From assembly GCA_002482005.1 (NCBI GenBank), contig DLFD01000051.1:17177-43394 (forward strand): DNA of 26,218 bases, given 5' to 3'. This document shows, piece after piece, positions 21,152 through 26,218 of the stretch. Both the position numbers and the translations under genes were made by a program. This stretch comes from Lachnospiraceae bacterium UBA7729 (GTDB lineage Bacteria > Bacillota > Clostridia > Lachnospirales > Lachnospiraceae). The notes below the pieces were generated by a model. That model saw only the letters and a list, made by a program, of their open reading frames with translations, was not told where the DNA came from and ran no database searches. Numbering within the stretch: position 1 is the first letter of the stretch; each line of letters begins with the position of its first letter.

Positions 21152-22192
21152 ATGACTTACAAGGAAGTTCTTGAAAACGCGCGCACCTGCAGCGGTCCGC
21201 ACTGCAAGGCCTGTCCGGTATGCAACGGACGGGCCTGCGGCAATACGATGCCGGGTCCCGGGGCAAAGGGAGTCGGCGATGTAGCCGTCCGCAATTATGA
21301 TGCATGGAAAAAAGTCCGCATCAACCTGAACACGATTGCGGAGAACAAGGAACCTGACACTTCTTTCGATTTCTTCGGCAGGAAGATGAAGTACCCGATC
21401 TTTGCGGGTCCGGTTGGTGCGGTCAATCTGCATTATGGGGACAAACTGAACGACATCCAGTATAACGACATCCTCGTACGTGCCTGCATGGAAGCCGGCA
21501 TTGCTGCATTCACAGGGGATGGAACGAATGCCGAGGTCATGAAGGCTGCCACGAAAGCCATCAAGGCTGCGGGCGGTGCCGGAATACCGACAGTTAAACC
21601 ATGGGACGTGAATACACTTCAGGAAAAGTTTGCCCTCGTCAAAGAGTCTGATTCCTTTGCAGTCGCCATGGATGTAGATGCTGCCGGACTGCCATTTCTG
21701 CAGGGACTGCAGCCGCCGGCAGGAAGCAAGACGGTGGAGGAGCTGCGCGAAGTGATCAGGCTTGCAGGAAAGCCGTTCATCGTGAAGGGTGTAATGACCG
21801 TGAAGGGAGCCCTGGACGCCAAGGCGGCAGGGGCATCTGCGATCATCGTATCCAACCACGGCGGACGCGTGCTGGACCAGACGCCTTCGACCGCTGAAGT
21901 TCTGGAGGAGATCGCGGACGCGGTGAAGGGCGAGATGCTGGTTCTTGTAGACGGCGGAATCCGCACAGGCGTCGATGTCTTCAAGGCTCTGGCACTCGGG
22001 GCAGACGCGGTACTGATCGCAAGGCCATATGTAACGGCGGTCTACGGCGGCGCTGAGGAAGGCGTGAAGGTCCTGACTGAGAAGCTTGGAAAAGAGCTGG
22101 CAGACACTATGAAGATGTGCGGAGTGTCTTCCCTGGATCAGATCGGCAAGGAGAACCTCTTCCTTCCGAAGAGCCAGTATGCGAGATTCTGA
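21152..22192 (+). CDS. FMN-dependent alpha-hydroxy-acid oxidizing protein with Cys-rich N-terminus
   Basis: The 346-aa TIM-barrel flavoprotein belongs to the lactate oxidase/glycolate oxidase family, which oxidises 2-hydroxy acids. FMN- and substrate-site segments are visible: IFAGPVGAVN, AMDVDAAG, KGVMTVKGALDAKAAGASAI, the catalytic-His motif SNHGGRVLD, and the phosphate site DGGIRTGVDVFKALALGADA. Unlike classical oxidases it starts with a Cys cluster, C13-x4-C18-x2-C21-x2-C24-x4-C29 (CSGPHCKACPVCNGRAC), which could hold an Fe-S cluster or another metal. That suggests electron transfer to a carrier rather than to oxygen, as expected in an anaerobe. The ATG at 21152 has a strong AAGGAGG 8 nt upstream. 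The true substrate is unknown. Confidence 0.88.
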   Translation: MTYKEVLENARTCSGPHCKACPVCNGRACGNTMPGPGAKGVGDVAVRNYDAWKKVRINLNTIAENKEPDTSFDFFGRKMKYPIFAGPVGAVNLHYGDKLNDIQYNDILVRACMEAGIAAFTGDGTNAEVMKAATKAIKAAGGAGIPTVKPWDVNTLQEKFALVKESDSFAVAMDVDAAGLPFLQGLQPPAGSKTVEELREVIRLAGKPFIVKGVMTVKGALDAKAAGASAIIVSNHGGRVLDQTPSTAEVLEEIADAVKGEMLVLVDGGIRTGVDVFKALALGADAVLIARPYVTAVYGGAEEGVKVLTEKLGKELADTMKMCGVSSLDQIGKENLFLPKSQYARF

Positions 22193-22260
22193 CAGGATTT
22201 TCTGAGCAGGACACAGTGGCATCCTGACAGAGTTTTCTGAGCAGGACACAGTGACATTCT
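22191..22260. repeat. 35-bp direct repeat, two copies
   Basis: Copies 22191-22225 and 22226-22260 share TTTTCTGAGCAGGACACAGT, with four mismatches elsewhere. Copy 1 begins inside the stop codon of the oxidase gene, so the gene's 3' end helped seed the repeat. The array fills the gap to the ABC-F gene. Confidence 0.85.
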
Positions 22261-22271
22261 GAGAGGTTCAG

Positions 22272-24335
22272 ATGCTTCTTGAGATAAATGGCGCCTCGGT
22301 AAGCCGGGGCGGACACCCGGTCCTGACCGGATTTTCATTTTCGGTCAAGGGGACGGAGAAGATTGCAATTGTTGGAAGGAATGGTGCCGGCAAGTCGACT
22401 CTGATCGGAGTCCTCGACGGCACCTGCCCTGCCAGCAGAATCGACGGACATCCGGAAGCGGATGTCCGCTTTTCGCGTGCCGTGACGATCGGCACTTATT
22501 CCCAGACAGTTCCGCGCAGGGATGAGGAGAAGACTCCGGATGATTTCGTCCGTGAGGCGGCAGCCATGCAGCACATCCCGGAGGAATCATCCTTGTTTAC
22601 AGGCTTCGTCAGAGATTTCATGTCGGCTTTCACCAGGCTTGGCTTCTCCCTCAGGGACCGGAAAAAGAAACTCTCGGAATTCTCGGGAGGCGAAAGGGCG
22701 AAAGTCCTTCTGATCCGCCTCTTTTTGCTTCAGCCGGACCTGCTGCTCCTTGACGAGCCGACCAATCACCTGGACCTTGAGACAGTGGAATGGCTTGAAG
22801 ATGCGGTCAGGAGATATCCGAAGGCTGTTGTGATGGTTTCGCATGACCGCTACTTCATCGACCGGGCGGCCGACGTCGTCTGGGAGGTCTCCGGCGGGAG
22901 ACTGACTAAGTATACCGGCAACTATACCGCATACCGGGAGGAGAAGACCAGGCGGCAGACGCGTCTGATGCGGGAATATCAGGCTCAGCAGGAGGAGATC
23001 GCACGCCTGGAAGATCTGATCCGGAAGTTTAGGGGGAAACCAAGAAAAGCGGCCTTTGCACGCTCGAGGGCAAAGCTGCTTGAACGGATGGATAAGATGC
23101 CGAAACCGGAACCGGACCAGGCTCAGATCCACACGGAAGAGATCATCCCGGAACATCCGGGCAGCAGGAATGTACTTGACTGTGATAAGCTGTCCATTGG
23201 CTATGACCGGAAGAATCCGCTCAGATGCGTCTCGTTCTGCCTGAAGAGGGGCAGAAAAGTCGGTATCTTCGGGCCAAATGGGACCGGAAAAAGCGCATTT
23301 CTGAAAACACTGGCGGGGAAACTGCAGCCAGTATCCGGGAAACTTTCCATCAGCAGCTCGGCAGATATTGCATACTTTGACCAGATGTCTGCCGGACTGA
23401 GCTCGGAGAAGAATGTGTTTGAATACTTCCACGATCGTTTCCCGGCGCTCACAGGACGGGAGGTCAGGCAGACTCTGGCCGGCTATCTGTTCGGAGAGAA
23501 GGACATGGGAAAGAAGGTCTCTTCTCTCTCAGGAGGCGAGAAGGCCAGGCTTACGCTCGCGGTCCTTCTTCAGCGAAGGCCGAACCTGCTCCTTCTGGAT
23601 GAACCGACCAACAACATGGATATCCCTGCCAGGGAGACTCTGGAATCCATCTTCCGGATGTACAGGGGAACTCTGGTATTCGTCTCCCACGACCGGTACT
23701 TTCTGAGCCATGTGGCGGAGGAACTGCTCTTTTTCCCGCCTGATACAGACAAGGTTTTCTACTATCCGTTCGGTTACGAACATTACAGGGAAAAGCAGAA
23801 CAAAGCATCTTCCGGAGACCAGGATGCCATGAGGAATGCGGAAGAGCAGAGAATGATCGAGGAGCTGCGGGCGGTTCCGAAGGGAATCAGCATGCGCCCG
23901 CGTGAGATCTCAACTGCGTCGCTTCAGCTGGACTGGGAATTCGGTCTGAACAGGGAGAAGAGAAAGCCGGCGGAAGAAACATATGCACGGGCGAGCGAAG
24001 TCTATGAGGAGGCTGCCGGAAGGATGTTCTTTGACCGCAGGCTTCCTGAAAAGCAGATGCCGGACGAAGAGAGTGGGGCGAGCGGGATGGATGGCAGAGA
24101 TGAGCCTTCAGGCAAGCCTGGCAGCACTGCAGAGGGATGGATCTCGCTCGATGACTACATGTCGTCGGATGACGATATCCGTCTGGAGAAGGAGCTCCGA
24201 GGGAAGCTTGAGCTAGCCAGGGACGCGTGGACGAAGGAACTTCTCGAATGGTACGGGATCTGGCAGGAGGCTGCCGGCGGAACAGGGGGACAGCATCCGG
24301 AAAACATATCGTCTTCTGGCCTCTCCCGGTCTTGA
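22272..24335 (+). CDS. ABC-F family ATPase with long C-terminal extension
   Basis: The 687-aa soluble protein has two ATPase domains and no membrane segment, as in ABC-F translation factors that act on the ribosome. Domain 1: Walker A GRNGAGKST (35-43), signature FSGGERAKV (137-145), Walker B LLLLDEPTNHLD (157-168). The linker (about 222-290) is a charged helical hairpin that would enter the ribosome. Domain 2: GPNGTGKSA (334-342), LSGGEKARL (419-427), LLLLDEPTNNMD (439-450). The second NHLD is NNMD. About 175 residues follow domain 2 (from about 511), acidic and low in complexity in the middle, ending with a helical KELRGKLELARDAWTKELLE. Some ABC-F proteins confer antibiotic resistance by ribosome protection; nothing here decides that. 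ATG at 22272 has only GAGAGG upstream. Confidence 0.9.
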   Translation: MLLEINGASVSRGGHPVLTGFSFSVKGTEKIAIVGRNGAGKSTLIGVLDGTCPASRIDGHPEADVRFSRAVTIGTYSQTVPRRDEEKTPDDFVREAAAMQHIPEESSLFTGFVRDFMSAFTRLGFSLRDRKKKLSEFSGGERAKVLLIRLFLLQPDLLLLDEPTNHLDLETVEWLEDAVRRYPKAVVMVSHDRYFIDRAADVVWEVSGGRLTKYTGNYTAYREEKTRRQTRLMREYQAQQEEIARLEDLIRKFRGKPRKAAFARSRAKLLERMDKMPKPEPDQAQIHTEEIIPEHPGSRNVLDCDKLSIGYDRKNPLRCVSFCLKRGRKVGIFGPNGTGKSAFLKTLAGKLQPVSGKLSISSSADIAYFDQMSAGLSSEKNVFEYFHDRFPALTGREVRQTLAGYLFGEKDMGKKVSSLSGGEKARLTLAVLLQRRPNLLLLDEPTNNMDIPARETLESIFRMYRGTLVFVSHDRYFLSHVAEELLFFPPDTDKVFYYPFGYEHYREKQNKASSGDQDAMRNAEEQRMIEELRAVPKGISMRPREISTASLQLDWEFGLNREKRKPAEETYARASEVYEEAAGRMFFDRRLPEKQMPDEESGASGMDGRDEPSGKPGSTAEGWISLDDYMSSDDDIRLEKELRGKLELARDAWTKELLEWYGIWQEAAGGTGGQHPENISSSGLSRS

Positions 24336-24360
24336 CTGGGCTCCGTTTTGCATATAAACT
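24332..24360 (+). promoter_or_regulatory. Promoter of the manganese-riboswitch transcript
   Basis: TTGACT (24332-24337) overlaps the ABC-F stop codon. A -10 of TATAAA (24353-24358, 15-nt spacer) or TAAACT (24355-24360, 17-nt spacer) follows. Transcription would begin just ahead of the aptamer at 24382. Confidence 0.55.
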
Positions 24361-24381
24361 GTATGAAGTTTCATAAGTGCA

Positions 24382-24510
24382 GGGAAAAGGGAGTAGCACA
24401 CGGGCCTAAGGGCCTGTGCCCCGTCTTCGTCATCACGGCTGAAAGGCCCGGAGCGGGTCGGTCTCTGAAGAATCATCAAGGATTCAGATATCGTCAGCAA
24501 GACTTTTGCC
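24382..24510 (+). promoter_or_regulatory. yybP-ykoY manganese riboswitch aptamer
   Basis: P1 is AAAAG (24385-24389) with CTTTT (24503-24507). The conserved L1 strand GGAGTAGC follows P1. P2 is GCACA...GGCC (24396-24406) with GGCCTGTGC (24411-24419). P3 is CCCG...CT (24420-24426) with AGCGGG (24452-24457); inside it is the conserved loop TCGTCA (24427-24432), a small GGCT-GAAA-GGCC hairpin (24437-24448), and CGG (24449-24451). P4 is CTGAA..TC with GATTCAG (24465-24487). The other L1 strand AGCAAGA (24496-24502) closes the aptamer. The order, the AGTAGC and AGCAAGAC strands and the TCGTCA...CGG loop match the yybP-ykoY class, which binds Mn2+. The 3' strand is shared with the terminator, so Mn2+ binding should turn expression on. 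Confidence 0.88.
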
Positions 24511-24567
24511 ATGAGTACCCGGATCTTATCCGGTATTCATGGCAGAAGTCTTGCTTTTTCTTTTCTT
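24497..24567 (+). terminator. Riboswitch expression platform: intrinsic terminator
   Basis: The left arm 24497-24524 starts within the aptamer (GCAAGACTTTTGCC) and pairs with 24528-24554, about 27 bp with two G-U pairs and one bulge around loop CTT. TTTTTCTTTTCTT follows (24555-24567). Forming P1 of the aptamer removes the base of this stem, giving mutually exclusive folds. Confidence 0.9.
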
Positions 24568-24621
24568 ACCTGCCGCAGCTATTCACTTTCGCCGATATGA
24601 AAAGAGTATGGAGGGTTTTCT

Positions 24622-25758
24622 ATGAGCGAAATTCTGTCACTGTTTTCCAATGTGGGAAACATCACGGTCCAGCAGGTGATTATGTGGATCATCGGCGGAG
24701 TCATGATCTGGCTCGGCATACGGAAGCAGATGGAGCCGACGCTGCTTGTCCCTATGGGATTCGGCGCGATCCTGGTCAACCTGCCTATGTCCGCAGTCGT
24801 AACCCGTGAGATCGAAGGCGTCATCGAGGAAGGCCCGCTGGATGTCCTGTTCAACGCCGGCATCGCCAATGAACTGTTTCTGCTTCTTCTGTTCATCGGC
24901 ATCGGGGCCATGATCGATTTCACGCCGCTTCTTGCGAATCCGGTCCTGATGCTGTTCGGAGCGGCTGCCCAGTTCGGCATCTTCATGACCCTGAGCCTTG
25001 CCACCCTGTTCGGCTTCAGCCTTCAGGATGCTTCATCCGTCGGAATCATCGGCGCTGCAGACGGCCCGACTTCGATCTTCGTCGCCAACTATTTTAATTC
25101 CAAGTACCTTGGCGCTATCATTGTTGCTGCCTATTCTTATATGGCTCTGGTCCCGATCATCCAGCCGCCGGTGATCCGTCTTCTGACTTCAAAGAAGGAA
25201 CGTCTGATCCACATGGAGTACAGTCCGAAGTCAGTCTCCAGGAAAGCAAAGATCCTGTTCCCGATCATGATCACGGTCGTCTCCGGGATCGTTGCTCCGA
25301 AGTCCGCTCCGCTGATCGGTTTCCTGATGTTCGGCAACCTGATCCGCGAGTGCGGAGTCCTCGATTCTCTGTCCGATACTGCCCAGCACACGATGGCCAA
25401 TCTGGTCACCCTGATCCTCGGACTCACAGTTGCTTCGAGGATGAGGGCGGAGGATTTCCTGAATGTCCAGACCCTGATGATCCTTCTCCTTGGCCTGGTC
25501 GCTTTCATCTTCGATACGGCGGGCGGTGTGATCTTTGCGAAGGTCCTGAACCTCTTCCGCAAAAAGAAGATCAATCCGATGATCGGAGCATGCGGGATCT
25601 CTGCTTTCCCGATGTCCGGAAGAGTCGTCACTCAGATGGCCTTGAAGGAAGACCCGACCAACATCCTGATCATGCAGGCTACCGGTGTTAATGTTTCAGG
25701 CCAGATCGCTTCCGTCATTGCCGGAGGTCTCATCCTCGGGCTGGTTCCGAAGCTGTAA
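24622..25758 (+). CDS. oadB: Sodium-pump decarboxylase beta subunit (OadB/GcdB/MmdB family)
   Basis: The 378-aa polytopic membrane protein is the Na+-translocating, carboxybiotin-decarboxylating subunit of oxaloacetate, glutaconyl-CoA or methylmalonyl-CoA decarboxylase. About nine hydrophobic stretches are seen. Family signatures: GIRKQMEPTLLVPMGFGAIL (32-51), NELFLLLLFIGIGAMIDFTP (83-102), GAADGPTSIF with the key membrane Asp D147 (144-153), and MQATGVNVSGQIASVIAGG (351-369). Start ATG 24622 has GGAGGG about 7 nt upstream. The gene stands behind the Mn2+ riboswitch and terminator and is followed by a gamma-type small protein, but no alpha carboxyltransferase or biotin-carrier gene lies in the window. 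Which decarboxylase it serves, or whether it works as a cation transporter by itself, cannot be told from sequence. The symbol is family-level. Confidence 0.93.
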   Translation: MSEILSLFSNVGNITVQQVIMWIIGGVMIWLGIRKQMEPTLLVPMGFGAILVNLPMSAVVTREIEGVIEEGPLDVLFNAGIANELFLLLLFIGIGAMIDFTPLLANPVLMLFGAAAQFGIFMTLSLATLFGFSLQDASSVGIIGAADGPTSIFVANYFNSKYLGAIIVAAYSYMALVPIIQPPVIRLLTSKKERLIHMEYSPKSVSRKAKILFPIMITVVSGIVAPKSAPLIGFLMFGNLIRECGVLDSLSDTAQHTMANLVTLILGLTVASRMRAEDFLNVQTLMILLLGLVAFIFDTAGGVIFAKVLNLFRKKKINPMIGACGISAFPMSGRVVTQMALKEDPTNILIMQATGVNVSGQIASVIAGGLILGLVPKL

Positions 25759-25875
25759 GATAGAGTCTTTTCCGCACATGTGAACGATATGCTGAAGCTG
25801 AGCTGTGAATCTTCCGTATTCTGATTGTGACCCGGTACAGAGGAGAGCGGTGCAGCCGACAGAAAGGAGCAAGGA

Positions 25876-26016
25876 ATGGTATTTCTGCAATCATTGAAAG
25901 TAATGGGACTCGGGATGCTTGGTATCTTTACCGTCACGATCGTCCTTGTCCTGATCATGAAGCTTCTGACAAGATTATTCCCTTCGGATGAGAAGGAGAC
26001 GGCCGAAGGCGAGTGA
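25876..26016 (+). CDS. oadG: Small OadG-like sodium-pump decarboxylase gamma subunit
   Basis: The 46-aa product has one membrane helix (about 9-30, VMGLGMLGIFTVTIVLVLIM) followed by KLLTRLFPSDEKETAEGE, the layout of OadG gamma subunits: an N-terminal anchor with GLGMLGIF and a short charged tail. Gamma subunits stabilise the beta/alpha complex at the membrane. AAAGGAG at 25863-25869 lies 6 nt before the ATG. It is 117 bp downstream of the beta subunit with no terminator between, so it is probably under the same riboswitch. The tail is shorter than many OadG proteins. Confidence 0.8.
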   Translation: MVFLQSLKVMGLGMLGIFTVTIVLVLIMKLLTRLFPSDEKETAEGE

Positions 26017-26038
26017 TCGTCTGTAGATAATACAGAAG

Positions 26039-26069
26039 GACCTGCCGTCGGATCCGCCGACGGCAGGTC
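26039..26069 (+). terminator. Perfect 13-bp hairpin after oadG
   Basis: GACCTGCCGTCGG (26039-26051) pairs perfectly with CCGACGGCAGGTC (26057-26069) around ATCCG. No T-run follows. It likely protects or ends the 3' end of the oadBG transcript, together with the next hairpin. Confidence 0.65.
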
Positions 26070-26090
26070 TGGACATGTCCTGGTATGAAG

Positions 26091-26121
26091 AGCTGCCGGC
26101 CGCGGGAGACCGGCGGCTTTA
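26091..26121 (+). terminator. Second hairpin with short T-tract
   Basis: AGCTGCCGG (26091-26099) pairs with CCGGCGGCT (26110-26118, one G-U pair), followed by TTTATAAAAC. Confidence 0.5.
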
Positions 26122-26142
26122 TAAAACATTTGTGTAACGACA

Positions 26143-26159
26143 ATATTATTGAATAATAT
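26143..26159. promoter_or_regulatory. 17-bp AT-rich dyad (8-1-8)
   Basis: ATATTATT-G-AATAATAT is a perfect dyad with a one-base centre in an AT-rich stretch ahead of the next promoter. The geometry resembles operators of Fur/PerR-type regulators (7-1-7), but the bases do not match a known box. Confidence 0.35.
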
Positions 26160-26186
26160 GAAATAACAAAAATTATTCGATATCTT

Positions 26187-26215
26187 TTCGGAAACTGTTG
26201 ACAACTTTTTCCGAA
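26187..26215. promoter_or_regulatory. Inverted repeat flanking a TTGACA -35 box at the right edge
   Basis: TTCGGAAA (26187-26194) and TTTCCGAA (26208-26215) are 8-bp inverted arms around TTGACA (26198-26203). The -10 would lie outside the window. The arrangement suggests a repressor site over the promoter of the next gene. Confidence 0.4.
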
Positions 26216-26218
26216 GGG

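Overview
The window reads as a piece of a Firmicutes chromosome, most likely a Clostridia/Lachnospiraceae-type anaerobe of moderate GC content. The signs are strong AGGAGG-type ribosome binding sites, sigma-A promoters, a sodium-pump decarboxylase beta/gamma pair, a CoaX plus ECF-transporter pantothenate module, oxygen-sensitive radical SAM enzymes, an ANTAR regulator beside glutamine synthetase, and a manganese riboswitch. The family-level placement is inference. Almost everything is housekeeping. No prophage, insertion sequence, CRISPR array, tRNA or rRNA was found.

Layout. 1-2.1 kb: threonyl-tRNA synthetase (thrS, +) without a TGS domain, ending at a long bidirectional hairpin. 2.2-3.7 kb (-): a TIGR01212-type radical SAM protein and a small CxxC protein. 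3.75-6.6 kb (+): a broken panE remnant, an unknown protein, a GNAT-DNA-3-methyladenine glycosylase I fusion, and an OGG1-like 8-oxoguanine glycosylase, so two base-excision-repair enzymes side by side. 6.6-9.8 kb: minisatellites, then leuS (-) with its own promoter and terminator, divergent from pyrG. 9.8-14 kb (+): pyrG with a leader, divergent glnA, and an ANTAR regulator with a degenerate receiver, closed by stacked terminators. 14.1-17.7 kb (+): a PflX-like radical SAM protein, an RlmD-like rRNA methyltransferase with a repeat-built N-terminus, a zinc-ribbon/SHOCT protein and a short ORF. 17.7-21 kb: a coenzyme A module of coaX and a PanT-like ECF S component (-), and divergent coaBC (+). 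21.1-24.3 kb (+): an FMN alpha-hydroxy-acid oxidase with a Cys-rich N-terminus and an ABC-F ATPase. 24.3-26.2 kb (+): a yybP-ykoY manganese riboswitch with an overlapping intrinsic terminator, controlling a sodium-pump decarboxylase beta subunit and a small gamma subunit.

Working together: CoaX, PanT and CoaBC cover pantothenate uptake and phosphorylation through to phosphopantetheine, and a decayed panE fragment suggests loss of one de novo pantothenate gene copy. GlnA and the ANTAR protein probably form a nitrogen-responsive RNA-level control unit, and PyrG, next to GlnA, consumes glutamine. The most unusual unit is the Mn2+ riboswitch placed on an OadB/OadG pair that has no alpha subunit beside it. 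A second theme is the many short tandem repeats (16-40 bp units) in the gaps between genes, in one place extending in frame into a protein.
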